Shown here: in pieces, positions 1 to 12,900 of the stretch
Position numbering within the stretch: position 1 is the stretch's first letter
How the letters are laid out: each line of letters starts with the position of its first letter
Assembly (NCBI RefSeq): GCF_008831285.2
Contig: NC_045148.1
Location: 19,773,002-19,837,001 of the forward strand
DNA: 64,000 bases
Direction: 5' to 3'
DNA from: Nymphaea colorata
Taxonomy: Eukaryota; Streptophyta; Magnoliopsida; Nymphaeales; Nymphaeaceae
The notes under the pieces: generated by a model
Told to the model about the DNA's origin: nothing
The model's database searches: none
What the model saw: only the letters and a program-made list of their open reading frames with translations
Program-made: the position numbers and the translations under genes

Positions 1-1054
1 TATATAAAGGTTGAGTTTTTATTACTCCGGGCTGATGAAATAGAACATGGGTGCACCGTATCCTATAATGGTTGGAAGAAACAACAAACTAACAAAGTAG
101 TGCACCCGTATTTGGAATGGAACAAGAATTATACAGGAAAAACATGTAGAATTAATCTGGTTCGCCAACAAATCCACTATGCGAGAAGAGAAATGCACGG
201 TTTTGGTATTCTGCAGCCGAATGAAAATCTAAGTGATCTATATTAGTTCTTCCAGATCTCGTGCTTATGTATGTAGGACGATGATTAATCTAAGAGACAC
301 TAGTTTAGTAGGACAAAATATGTTCTTCAATAGGCCAATAGAGATTATTCTTTTCCCAAACATGACATGCGCGCTAAATTTCTGAGTTGAGAATACATGG
401 ATATCATCTAATTAAAACGATTAATATTTGTCCATAAATACTTTTAGGTAACTCAAAAAAAGCCCACCCATGAGTAGATTAGTGGCGGTTAAACAACTCT
501 AGAAAAGATACAATTTTCGTTGGAACTTTTGCGCACCAACAGTAAACATCGGTAATATGTTCAACTTAATAGCTGCCGAGGCATTTCCATAGAAGCAACT
601 TTTGTATTAAATTCTTCTAAGAATTTAGGAAGAAGATTAGGAAAATGAGATGCAAAATTTTGACAAACCGAGGCCCACATGAACACTGGGCGTCTTCGGA
701 GAAGCAGGCTCCTCCATTGTTGCTTGGTGCAATAAAAAATTCAAAGTCAAAGTCAAGGTATGATCGACGCATTTAACCACTCCACGACCTCGATCCGGTC
801 ACGACGTTTTAATTGCACTGCCGTGACTCCCGACGGCGACAAGGGATTCAATCAAACAAGTGATTTTAGCATTAGTCTGCCTTTTTTTCATGATTCTGAA
901 TGTCAACTGAATTAAGAAATTTGATCCTACGCGCTACATCTAAACACGGTCTGCAGCCAACAGCGCCTTCCAACGCCTGAAGAACCTCCTCTTCACCAAT
1001 TAAAAAAAAGTGGAAATCTGGCTACGCCAAGGCATCAGGTCAGCAAATTAAAGG
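1..1054. other. Intergenic, no gene seen
   Basis: AT-rich sequence without an ORF that resembles a known protein. I see no RNA gene or clear repeat until the small inverted-repeat element that starts at 1055. Confidence 0.5.
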
Positions 1055-1298
1055 TAGAGGTGGGCATCGGGCAGGGCTTGGCCGTTAAAATTAAAAAAAT
1101 ATATATTTTTTAATTATAAAAATAATTTTTGAATATAAATTATATTTTAAATAATAAAATATATATTATTAAAATAAAAATAATAAAAATATTTTTTTAA
1201 TACTAATGGGTCGAGTTGGGCCCTGTCGAGCTGACCCGGGCCTGTTACGGGCTAAGTACCGGGCCCCTGCCAGTGGGCCAGCCCGATGCCCACCTCTA
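1055..1298. mobile_element. Small hAT-like MITE
   Basis: A 244-bp element whose ends are inverted repeats: the left end reads TAGAGGTGGGCATCGGGC and the right end is its complement. The interior is almost pure A/T plus a GC-rich right arm. The flanking octamers ATTAAAGG (1047-1054) and ATTGAAGC (1299-1306) agree at 6 of 8 positions, which fits an aged 8-bp hAT target duplication. It has no coding capacity, so it would depend on transposase supplied elsewhere. The superfamily call rests on target-site length and TIR style. Confidence 0.7.
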
Positions 1299-1854
1299 AT
1301 TGAAGCTTTTAAAAATGAGTTGGACACAATATTCATATTGCATTTTGACATGGAGAAAGTTTGTGCAGCGTGGTAAAATTGATTAGAAGCTATAATGGAG
1401 GATACCAGGATACCTTTTTGGAGTTTGCTATTGGTTGAAAAAAAGAAGGGTGCTGTTTGAGAGCTGGGTTTTGAACAAATGTCTAGGTAAGATCAATAGT
1501 CATACAATCTAACAATGAGGCTTGAAAAGATGTAGTGGACAAAGCCGTGAAAGGTATAACAAAAAGGATTGGGTTTGTTGTGCATGTACAAAGTCATCTT
1601 AGTAGATTACAGCTGTCATGCCAACAACCATCGACCATCGATTGAAGTTTGCAGGATGCTGTTTTTATGCTCCGATGGTAGGGGATATAAAGAACTTGTT
1701 ATGAACCTTGGTTGGGATTCCACTCGACTGTCTTTTTGGTAATGTAATCATTCACAAAAGAATTTGATTTTTTTTTTGTTGTTGTTGTAAATGCCTCAAT
1801 TTTTTGTTAATAAAAAGGAAAAGGGTCGGTCCCTTGGAAGGTTTTCACATGATT

Positions 1855-2425
1855 TGAATATTAAAAAGGAAGCCCTAAAGAAAAGGTTGTTTGGTTTAAA
1901 TAAACTGTAAGCTAAAGGGCAAAACTTTAGCCTAACTCCAGAAATAAGAAAAACGAGTGTGACCCACTACATTTTGGGCCTAATTCTAACCTATTAAAGC
2001 TGACACAAAAAAAAAAAAAGTATTATTTATATCGGCCTATCTCGTATCGCCAAAACAACGATACAGATACTCTGTATCGTCTGGGCTCAACCAAAGCGTA
2101 ATCCTTTCAAAGGAGCAAGTCCATGCCAACAATCATCCTCGTTGATATCAACACAGACTCGAAATTCTTCGTTCAAAAGCATTACGGCCATTTGATTCAA
2201 GGCAAAAGATTTGCCTTCTTTTCATATAAAGCAAAAAAAAAGATGAAAAACAAGTAAAGCTTCTTTATGTTTATTTGAATACTAAAGACAAAGTCCTAAA
2301 AGAAAAGGTTGTTCGGTTTCAATAAAGAGTCAGCTAAAGCCTTAAAGGGCAAAAGTTTTGCCTAACAACTTGTTTGCCAAAAATAAGAAAAACAAGTGTG
2401 ATCCACTGCATTTTGGGCCTAGCGA
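1855..2425 (+). repeat. Pair of direct repeats (about 1855-1985 and 2276-2425)
   Basis: Two diverged copies of a 130-150 bp sequence lie about 420 bp apart in the same orientation. Both run from a GAATA(T/C)TAAA-type start, through AGAAAAGGTTGTT(T/C)GGTTT, to CATTTTGGGCCTA. The second copy abuts the proline-rich end of the antisense DUF26 fragment. They could be a local duplication or the arms of a degraded element; I see no LTR-type ends. Confidence 0.6.
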
Positions 2426-2835
2426 CAGGGACATCCGGTGCCGGTGGTGGTAAAGGAAAAGCAGAGGGTGGAGCGGCCGATGGCGCCCGCTGAGCAGCTG
2501 GTGGTGGAGATTGAGGACTCAGTGGTTGAGACGCCTGCGAAGGTGCCGGCGACGTCGCCGTTGGGAAAAGGAATGGACAAGTTTCATACCGCAAGGTGCA
2601 GCTGATGCCAACAACACGAGCCCCCTGTTTCGTGGAAATTGCTGCAGCTTCAGCTTCCAAACACTTGCGGCAGTTGCTCAGGGAGAGGTCTCTCGTGCAC
2701 TGCGCCATTCCACGGATCGTCTGCATTGTAGTCGGTGGATCCAGCGGCAAACATGATCGCCGGCTCATTCGAGGTCGCCGTGGAGATAAGATCATGCACC
2801 AGCGGCTTCAACCTCTGTTGAAACAGGAAACATTA
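2411..2835 (-). pseudogene. Decayed DUF26 (CRK/CRRSP) fragment
   Basis: Read on the minus strand, this holds most of one DUF26 module. It starts with a helix-like stretch (LISTATSNEPAIMFAAGSTD) typical of the N-terminal half of a second DUF26 domain. It continues to the motif CTRDLSLSNCRKC (C-x8-C-x2-C), a GARVVG-x-SC segment and YETCPFLF, then a proline-rich linker like the one between DUF26-2 and the membrane helix of CRKs. The two halves are in different frames, so there is a frameshift near 2710-2720. No signal peptide, membrane helix or kinase lies nearby. It is opposite in strand to the functional array and most likely a relic of another copy. The domain call is firm; the exact ends are not. 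Confidence 0.75.
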
Positions 2836-5323
2836 TATTCCTGTTTGCTTTCTTGTATTCTTCTCATCATGAATCTCTTAAAATCTTCTGCTTCAATTTA
2901 ATTGCAATGAACTGCCATAATATTTTTTAAATCAGACAACCTTGATCCTCCACGTATTTGTGACAACACAAGACACACCTTGATGCCAGCTACAATCCTA
3001 GTTTTTTTAGTCTATTTTAGTCATGGTCATGCCTTGACATTTCACATCGCCCTAAGGAATCTATTTTTTATCCAAATATATTGACATCGTTTTTAAGAAC
3101 TTTTTTAATGCTATATAAGACAAGTAAAATATCATTTTTTTAAAATTTTTATATACGACAAGTGATATTTTTAAAATTTTACACGTAAATTATTATTAGT
3201 ATTTTGAGGTAGGGCCATGGCCCTTGTGGGCCTTGGCTCTGCCCAGGGGAAGTTCCTACAAAGGATGCTCTCATCCTGTTTTTTATTTTGAAATGAAGAA
3301 GCACTTACGTAAGATGGAGTTGGACACACACTTGGTCTTGAAATTTTCACCGTATATCTTATCACTCACTTAACAAGTTTGGTGAAAATCCTTGTCACAT
3401 AAAGTACATGCTTTTGGATCTCTGAAACTCATTGAAACAAGAAATGTTTTTTTTTTTTTTTTTTAAAGCACTAATTCATCAACAGTCCCTCCTGATAAGG
3501 AGTAGAATTCATCTTGGTTTTTTTTTTAAAAATAAGAATCCCAAATGTCAAGTTCCTGCGTGCATTTTATCGTTATGAAGGTGGGCAGTTTTAACATTTT
3601 ATATTTAAAGGTATTTTTCTCATTCTGCCATCCGAACACGAAGGTGCGTGCTTGACCGCGAGTAGTTGCGCGCTCCAAGCGCTAGGGACTAGGGTCGTCA
3701 TGCTTCTTTCATCTCTGTGTGCGTCGTTTGACTTTCCTTACAAAGTCACTATGTGACTACGTCAGGTTTCGAAAAGGGCATCCAACTTGGGATTCTTATT
3801 TTGTTCTTGTAGAGGATACTTTCTGTATTTATCATTTTTGTAAAATGTTTTTAATTTGGAGGCAGGTATTTTTCTTTTCAGACACTCCACATCCCATTTA
3901 ACCTACTTAGCACACCATCTAGTTGAATAATTGATATGTTTCAAATCTTCATGATCTTTAATACATAAAAACTTCTTCATGATTATGTATTTTTTCTTTA
4001 ATCTTGATGGTGGGATTAGGAGACCATGCAGGCCTGATTAAGAAAAGAACGTTTAATTTACCAAATTGGTTTCAAAATAACTTTGTTAAAAATAAGTTAA
4101 CCCTTTCAATTTCTTGATAAATATTTTGCTGACTTCCATTGGAAGTGCAACATTCGTAACTTTTCCTATGTAAATCTGTGTGTGTGCAACCAAAAATATG
4201 TCATGTGCATCCACAAATCTTTTAAAGCAGCAAATTTAATTTCTATATGGTTTGCCTTTTACATCCCATTTTGCATCTTAAATTCCTCGAGTTTGGCCTC
4301 CGGAGACAAACGTGAACCATCCGACGGCAAATGTTTCTGATGGTTGACGTTGATTGCCTTTAAGACTGTTTGTCCGTATCTCCAATGAGCTATTGGAATA
4401 TGAAACTTGATATATTGACGTAAATAGGGGCTACTCCTGCACCTATCGTGTGATAAATGATGGTGGGTTGTCTCTCATTAAACGTGATGTCAGATGACTA
4501 GCCGCCATCTGAATTTACTGCAACTCGATGTGAAGAACGTGACCGGAGAATGCTCCCATGCACGGCAATGGGATGATCACGAGAGGGATTAATCCCTTCA
4601 TCTTCCGTTCTTATGTTCCTAATTTTGTGCCCATTTCTCGAACTTACACTGATGAAAGCAACGGATTGGTAGTTGGAATTTGCGTCCGATTCAACGGAAT
4701 CTGATTTATTTCACTGATTTCTCACGAGCATGAAGCAGTAGATGGCTGCAACTTGTGTTTTTATTAACTTTTTGGGAAAAGTATAACTTAAGAGGTTGAT
4801 TCTGTTGAAAAAACATAAAATGATATTGACCAGAAGAAAAGTTCAACGTGGAGCAGTATTTTATTTACTCAAAGAATGCCAGCGGCCTCGGAACTGTAGA
4901 GTACCGTGTCAATTTCTTATACATAGGCCATTAGAGTTGGAATAGCCAGCTCCATGATTTATGGAGCTGTCACAAGATATTCAAGTATAAGCTATAATAA
5001 CACAAAGATTCCTTGATTTATGCTTTAGCGGATACCACAAACCATCAAAGTCATCATGTATAATCTGGAATACTTTCCTTGACGATGACTTGCTTTGTTT
5101 GCCTGCGACTATCGCTTTTATCATTAATAGCCTTCCTCGTACTCTTAGCGCAACTATTTCAACGACAGACTTTTAATTTTCAATTATTTCGCAACGTTCA
5201 GTATCTGCCATACTTGAATCCTTCATTTAATCAAAACATGCATATGATCGTAAGCTCCCACTTTAAAGTGAAGATCCACAGGGAAAACAGGAAGAGGCCT
5301 TGGCGTGAAGCCTGAGGGTTGGA
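2836..5323. other. Intergenic, no gene seen
   Basis: About 2.5 kb of AT-rich DNA. Short ORFs here have no recognisable domain and no splice-linked continuation. A poly(T) run sits near 3447-3464. I see no structured repeat. Confidence 0.45.
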
Positions 5324-5331
5324 GTCCTATA

Positions 5332-6580
5332 TAGGGCTCCACACTAGCCGAGTCGAGCTCGACTCGACTCAACGAGCTCGAGTCGAGCTGCCTAACAGAA
5401 GCTCGAGCTCGACTCGATTAACAATGTCGAGCTCGACTCGATTAACTCGAGTACAGAAAAGTTCTTGCAAAATCTTATTGCAGGCTTCCCAGCCATGAAT
5501 GAATGAATGAACAGAAAAAATCTTCCCAGGCAACAGAGCAAGAAACAATGTGAGAAGATAAATAAAAAGAAAGAAAGATGAACAACAAGGAGAAGAAAGG
5601 AAGGTGGAAGGGGTACCGTGAAGGCGGGAGCAGAAAGCACGCCTCTAGAAGCAATTACGACCTCAACATTTATCCCATTCTAAGATCTCTGTCAAAATAA
5701 AAAGCAAAAAAATGATTAATAAGAGGATGAAGTCAAGGATTTGTTTGAAAGCACAGGCGCAACACAAGATGTTCAAAACTTTGACCCCTGGAGGAGCATT
5801 AGCATACCATCAGGCGTTAGGCAGAACAGAGGGTGGTGGTGGGCCGGTGGCGGTGGCAGAGAAGGAAAAGGAGGAGGAAATGCAGATAGTGCGGCTGTCG
5901 TTCCCGTGCTTGTGCAAACCCTGCGAAGGTGAGCCTGTGAGGATGAGGTGTCACAGACTCACGAGAGTTTAAGAGAGAGAGGCAAAGAAAGAGCGCATGA
6001 AAAAGAGGGGAACATACCTGGTGCTCACACAACAAGCGTTGCCAATCTTTTGGGTCGTCTCTGGATGCCCATTTGTGTTCTTTTCGTTGTGTGGACTGTC
6101 GTGGGGAGCCTAAATGACAACGCAGACGGCAGGCGGGACAGTAGAGCTGGTGGTCAGATGTCGAATGCCATTGCCAGACGGTGGAGCTAGTGGTTAGATG
6201 CCGAATGCCGGACGATGGTCCGGTGGAGATGGTGTGCGGCAGACAGGCGGAGTCGCGGAGAGGAGAGGACTGAGGTCTGAGGAGTGAGGATAGTCGACGG
6301 AAGAGAGAGAAAAGGGAAAAAGAAAAATAAGTTATAACCGATCAATTTTTACCCTAAACCGGTGAACCGGTTTTGGTAAATTTGTGTATCGGTTTTTAAG
6401 ATTTAAACGGTTTTATATGAACGAGTCGAGTTATTAAAACTCGAACTCGACTCGTTTACTCATTCGAGTTTCATTGTAAGCTCGAACTCGACTCGTTTAT
6501 AAACGAGTCGAGCTCAAGCCAAGTTTAATCGGGTGAGTTCGAGTCGAGCCCGAGTTGGCTCGACTCGTTGTGCAGCCCTA
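5332..6580. mobile_element. Non-autonomous hAT element, 1.25 kb
   Basis: The element is bounded by a perfect 8-bp target duplication, GTCCTATA (5324-5331 and 6581-6588). Left end TAGGGCTCCACACTAGCC and inverted right end TAGGGCTGCACAACGAGTCG are imperfect TIRs. Both subterminal regions (about 5349-5450 and 6420-6570) are packed with inverted and direct copies of the palindrome-rich unit CTCGAGTCGAGCTCGACTCG, as in plant hAT-type elements. The interior (about 5700-6300) is GC-richer, has a roughly 38-bp tandem duplication around 6140-6215, and encodes no recognisable transposase. It is therefore presumably mobilised in trans. Confidence 0.9.
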
Positions 6581-6799
6581 GTCCTATAGCGTTAGTATCC
6601 AGGGTACAGTCAGGAAGCCGTACTTTTTTGCATTTGGAATAAAAATCAAGTCACAATTACATGTAAAAGAATCCATATCAGTTGTGGCTTAAAATATGTT
6701 GCATTCCAAAATCCAAATTGGCTATGAATATATTGCATCATGCTAAGTTGGATTTGCTAAGTTGGATTTGCTGTTGGCTGGATTTGATGAGTATGGAGC

Positions 6800-7140
6800 C
6801 AGACAACCATCTATTCAATAACCTCATTTATAAGTCTTTAATATGAGATTAAATTTTGGGGGCGTTACAATCCACTCCTCTTAAGGCACATGCATCCACA
6901 CGTGTGGGACCCTAAGTCCGAGTGTTAAACCGACTCTCATACCGCTGAGACAACCCGACCCACTCCTGGGCTTGGGTCCCTGATTCGGTGGATCCCAACC
7001 CACCCTTAGCAATTTTGGCTCCAACCCCAAAAAGACTAAGAACCAAGACAACTATCTATCTAGTCAATAACTCTTTTATAAGCCCTTGAAGATTCCTAAC
7101 AATCTTCAATATGAGACTAAATTTTTGAGGCGTTAGAACA
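6800..7140 (+). repeat. Dispersed repeat, copy 1, with internal direct repeat
   Basis: The segment 6945-7135 is homologous in inverted orientation to about 33870-34055. Shared landmarks are AACCCGACCCACTC, GGTGGATCCCAACCC, GGCTCCAA and CTTATAAGCC. This copy also has an internal direct repeat: 6800-6870 and 7045-7135 both run from an ATCTATTCAATAACTC-like stretch to a GAGRCTAAATTTTTGAGGCGTTA-like stretch. It resembles LTR-type flanks but I cannot name the family. Confidence 0.65.
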
Positions 7141-9915
7141 CTAGCTTTAACTAATATAAGTCGAGCATACACTTATAATAATAGCTTTGGTACTGCTGGG
7201 GATGTCAATGAATCATATTCAAATCAAATATATCAAATCAAATATACTATTTACCAGATCTACCTTTTTCAAATCCTTTTATATTTGAATTGAGGCTCGA
7301 ACATGAATAAAGAAAAATCTATGAATCCGATGTTTAGATTGACATCTGAATCCACAACTTTCAAATTGTACGGAAATTGGATATAAAAAAATTTGTTCAA
7401 AACTAAATCCAGTCCGAATCTGAACCCCGAATGTGATCAAATATTTGCTTAAGTCTTAATTTGAAGCCGATCAAGTGTCACTTCTGAAATTCCAATCTGA
7501 TCCAATTTGTTACTAAGATATGGGCCGGATATCTAATCGAAGCTACTGCGTGGAGATCGGACCCATCAGCTCTGTTTGACGCCGTTCCAGGGGCGGAACA
7601 GACGCCCTAATAGGGCTTGTGGGCACATGCAAACGCTGAACCGGAGGAACACCACCTATCTGGATTGGCGGATCATCTGGGGCCACCTGCAGTGAAAACG
7701 CTAAGACATGACGTTTTTGTTCCTAGACCGGAGAATCAGACACTTTCAAAGGAAACCAACTCCATGAAGCCTCCACTTTTTCCGTTAATCAGCCTCTCTT
7801 GAAAAAGTAAACAAAAATATTCTTAAAAAAATTCAAAAAAAGATCTGAATATGAGAAAAATCTAGAAAGCGACACATGCCACCCTTGAGTTGCCCATAAA
7901 ATCAAATCATCTTTAATTTTCCACTCATCGATTCAAACCGGCAGAACCACGACTGAAGCCGATTTTTTTAATTAAAACTTCTATTTCACAAGTTAATGAC
8001 TTGGCCGCTGCTGATGAGTGACGGGTCGGAGGGAAATCCGATCGGACAAAAGGGACGTCGAAAGTTGTCTTTAAAAATTAAAAGCCTGATTTTCACGTTC
8101 CACAAGTTTATGAAGGTAAAAGGCAATTCTTTAATGTTAATTATGAAGCACTATATCCGTCAACCGGTGAATCTATGGGTTATAGAAAATATAAAGATCA
8201 TATGTATTCCGTTAAGATAGATTTTGAAGAGAAAAACATTGGGGTTGGGCTTTTAAGAAGTGGGTGCACGCTTTTTCTTCATATGTAATTCCTGATCAAG
8301 CGTGATGTCCAGGGACGGACCTACAGTTAATTATGATCTATTGTGGCCCATCCATATGATCCACATGCTGCCTCAATAAACAAAGTTTCATGAATTTGTC
8401 ATATATAGCAAGAGAGAAAGAGAGAAATTGTGATGCTTTAATTAACCGTATATGAAGTTTACCTAACCCTTTGATCAACAAAGTTATATGGACGGCTTTT
8501 GAAAAACGAAATGAACTTCAATTTTCTACTGACCGGTAAACGCTTGCAGCTACCTTCACCCAGATTTTGTTTGGATGTAGATAGGCACTTGGAAGAATGG
8601 CAAAGTTCTGACCTCATGGTTACAGCTTGCCGATGGTCGACAATGAGATAAACCTGGGTGATGGTGTGCCGAGTGCTTAGCACTTTTCGTCTAGTCCACA
8701 GTCTCGAAGGTTTTGGGGAACGCCTTCGGCACCGCGCGAGCTGAAAAAACTCGGCCACAAGTTTCATGTCTTTTTGAAGTACCAAGAAAATTAGAGCAAA
8801 AGAAGTTTAGACAGCGCCATCTTTTCACGTTAAATAATATGGTTCCCCTTTTTAATAGTATTTAATATAAGTGGTCACAAACCCAACTCGTCATAGATCT
8901 ACGGGTTACGAAGGTGATGAGGATAAAATTGTTTGACTCAATCTGAATGTATATATTCTTCTACCTGCTCGTTTACAAAAAGAACGAAAACATAGATCGG
9001 AGCCTCGTTTCGTTTCGTGGTTTCATGAGTCAGGCTTTCATACATTTTGGACAAGCCATTTTTTGAGCTTAAAGATTCTGCTCCCGAGACAGAATAACGT
9101 CACCGTGAAACTCGTTGCTTTAATAAACATGAATTCGCAGATCAAGTTGCCAAGAAACAACAAAAATTGAAGGGTGATTCATAAAATATTCAAAATTTCT
9201 CCATTTCGTTTTTTATTATACGATAGGTTTGCCCGGTTGTCATCTCATTGATTAACATCATCACAACAACATCTTCTATACAATTGATCACATTTTTACC
9301 TTTTTTTTATATGTATGTATGCATGACAGGTAAAAGAAGTATTTACAATCAAAGATACATACAGAGGAAAGGTGAGGCAAGTCCCCGTACCCTGTTTTAA
9401 TGGCAGAAGCTCGGGCTTCAACAGGTTTGAGTTTTAATGGCGGAAGAAGAACCTGACTCTAGGTTATCTCATTTCCACTACTTAATCCAATCGATATAAG
9501 AAATTGCTTGCCCAGGAGGTGGGTGGCAGCCAGGAAAGGTATCGTCCGGAGATTCTCTTTTCGAAGTGACAACGAGTGTCGAGTGGCGGCCAAAGAAGAA
9601 AGAACTGGAAATCCAATGCGGTCGACGTCATTGAACCTTGGCCCTACCTGCATGACGTTCTCCGATCGTTCCTGTATTGGCCAAAATATAAGCGCAGGGC
9701 TCCACGAGTGGGCGGCGTCAACACCAGGATGGAGACTTCTCCATTAAGAATCACCCATGGGTGAGAAAATTTGGAGATCGATCGAACGCAGTAGATGCCA
9801 TCAATCGACGTCAATTCATCCTGGCCGTTCGCCTGTGTACAAAATCAGACATCCCATCCTCCATATGAGAAGCTAATCACCTCACCTGCTGCCACCCAAT
9901 TCGTCTGTTTGGATC
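7141..9915. other. Intergenic and CRK-1 upstream region
   Basis: 7190-7540 is an A/T-rich stretch full of AATC/GAATC-type words, with counterparts around 16540-16910 and 33740-34400; it is probably old non-coding repeat. I see no gene between 7540 and 9915. The last few hundred bases before 9916 should hold the CRK-1 promoter and leader, but no convincing TATA box stands out. Confidence 0.4.
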
Positions 9916-12900
9916 ATGGGGAGGAACAGGGAGGCCATGGCCAGCCCCCTCCTTCTCTTCTTCATCTTTTCATCCTTCTTCCTTGTTATCAGAGGTCAGG
10001 ATTACTACCAATTCTGCACCGACACTCAGAATTACACAGCCAATAGCACATTTGATCACAACTTGCAGCGGTTGTTGAACTCCTCTCTGGTACCCAGTGC
10101 TAGCATCACCGGCTTCTACAACGCTACAGAGGGCAATGGCGCGGATAAAGTCTACGGACTGGTTCAATGCCGTGGCGACGCCGAACGTGAAGTTTGCCGG
10201 CAGTGCGCTTCCGACGCTGCCTCACAGATCGTTCAGCAATGCCCTAACAAGAGGGAGGCTTTCATTTTCCTTCAATTCTGCCTCTTGGCCTACTCCGGCG
10301 CCGATTTCTTCGGAACGCCGTCCAACAACTTCATAGTCGTTTCGAGCACTCTGAACGTCGAAGAACCCGATGTTTTCAGGCCGTTGCTCCAGGGCTTCTT
10401 CAGGAATCTCACCGATTCAGCCATCGCCAGCCAAAAGCAGCCCCTGTATGGGAACGGCAATTTCTCATACACCAACGGCAACTTGACCATCTTCGGTGCC
10501 TTGCAGTGCACTCGGGACTTGTCGCCGGCGAGCTGTAACTCCTGCTTGGCTGATGCCACCGACCGGATTGTCAAGTGCTGTGCCGATAGACAGGGCGGTA
10601 GAGTCGTGGGGAGGTCTTGCAACTTGAGATTCGAGACGTACCCCATCTTCCATCTTTCGCCGCAGGCCGCCCTTAGCGGCGCCGAGCCCATCTCAAGGAA
10701 GTGCTCTGCTGTGGCCGGCACCACCTTCCAGAAGAATCTGGAGGCTTTGCTCTTCTACCTGGTGGAGTACACGCCTCAGAAAATCGGCTTTTACTTTGGA
10801 ACGGCCGGCCAATCTGCCGATCGAGTCTATGGGCAGGCACTCTGCCGAGGGGACGTCCCCCTCGCCGACTGCTGGAACTGCACGTCCCACGCATCCGCCA
10901 AAATCCTTGAGCTCTGCCCTAGCAGTAAAAGCGCGGTCATATGGTTCGACTACTGCCAATTGCGGTATTCCGACTTCAATTTCACCGGTACCATTGATAC
11001 CGATGACAGAGATTACAGGCCGGAGCATCAAAACGGAGCATCGACCCATAAATCTTTTGATGAGAAAGTAAGAACTCTCATCAACAATTTATCCGACTAC
11101 GCGACGGCGGACGAGTCAAGGCGCATGTTTGCCACGGGAACTATTCCGACTCCTGACTCGCAGAAGATATACGGGTTGGTGCAGTGTGCGAGGGACATCA
11201 CCGGCCTTAACTGCCGGAACTGCCTGCAGAATGCTTCCTCCGATATCAAAAGCAGGGAGGGGGGCGCTCTTATCCTCACCGGAAGCTGCAGGCTGCAGTA
11301 CGGAATGGATAAGTTTTTCTCCGGTGATCCGCAGCTGGTAATGTCCGGTCGCGGTGAGTCCCCCTTGTCTTCCACTCTGTTTTTCGCCTTTTTCCTTCGT
11401 TTCTTTAAGCATCTCTGTGCCTCCGGCATGTTGCAGTACTAAGAAGAGCCTTCGCTTGAAAATATCCAGTAATCCACACCCTTTTTCTCTGAAAAAATAC
11501 TTGAAATTTCCCCAAACTTCACGCTCGCTGCTAAAATCACAGATGAAAGTACTCGCCTTAGTTAGTTAGTAGACATTTTTCAGAGCAAATTTTGCTGTCC
11601 GGAAAGAGGGAACTCGTTTCCATCTTCTGCCGCCAGTAAGAACAAATGAAACCCTTTTGAGATATTATAGAAGTTTTTACTTAATGATTTGAGTGTTAAA
11701 AGAGAATTGTATGCTAAATTGTGGCGCTGGATAACCTCGTTTCCTGAAAGCTAATCTCCCACACACCAACCTAAAACTGTGGATCAAAGGGAGACGGGAC
11801 GGAGGCACGAGCCTCTCACCCTTCATCTCAGATTTTCTCGAAGACGGGAGGCCACCAGACTCCTGATCAAGGCACTTAGTAATTCTGCGTCCATTTACGT
11901 TAGAATCTGGTAAAATCTTGAGTTCAAATGTCGCAGTCAGTCACTAGACGCTGTTCTGTTTTCCGAAGTGAAGGTGAACCTCGAGTCGTGTTCTTTTTCT
12001 CTCTATACTTCTGCTTTCTCTTAATTTTTTCCTTGTTCTTCGCTTCATGACAGCAAAAGAAAACAAAATCTCGTTTGAAGTTGAGGAAAATTTAGAGAGA
12101 TGATGACACAACGATCTCCTATTCCCTCATTTACATCGAAGTATCAGGATCTCCTGTTCCTTCTTAAGTTTTTGAGAAAGATCCTCACATCACTGCTCGG
12201 TACGATACATGTAAACTAAGCCAAGTTGAAATTATGAGACATTCTTAACACCTTCATTGCCAGACCATAGCAACTTTTTTTTTCCAATTCTTTCAAACCT
12301 GCCCTTGCACGAGACAAAACAATCCTACCTGTCGGTGACATGGAACATTTGATTTAAAAGTGGAGCTACCAACTTTTTATTTTCTGTTATTCCCCATAAA
12401 GGTTGAAAAAAGAAGACAAAAAATCACAAGTTTAATAACCGACATAGTGAAAATATCCGATGTTGACAAGAGAGGCAGGAACAAATCCTCAAGCCGCTTA
12501 TGTGATATATATATATATATATATATCCAAAAAGTATGTTCCACATAATTACTGGGACTTTTGAAAATTAAAATTTATATTACAGTTTTCGAAAATAGAT
12601 TAAAATATATGAAAAATATAGACGGCCCTCCTTTTAAATGTATTCCGAAACTCATTTTTCTCGAAAAGAATAATCGATTACAGGTGTCAAGTTCAAGCTA
12701 GTTTGTCCTTTCGAAGTTTTAGAAATGTTCCTTAGCAAAGAAAAGCAGATGCCTTATGCCTTCCTTTTTTCAAAGTACTTTATTCTTGAAAAAGTGATGC
12801 TGAAACCGTTTGGGGATTCAGAAAAGATTCCAAAGTGTAGTTGAAGTCAGAAATCAAACGGGGTGGATCTTTTCTGTTTATCTGTTGTAAAGAGTAAAAG

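Noticed and set aside
2334-2410. Extension of the minus-strand DUF26 ORF past the Pro-rich linker
   Set aside because: Past the Pro-rich linker it runs into one of the direct repeats and resembles no membrane helix.
8459-8785. 108-aa minus-strand ORF
   Set aside because: No recognisable domain and no splice-linked neighbours; treated as chance.
10290-11429. Antisense ORFs inside the ectodomain exon of CRK-1 (similar ones in CRK-3, -4 and -5)
   Set aside because: Long antisense frames follow from the GC-rich codon use of exon 1; they have no domain of their own.
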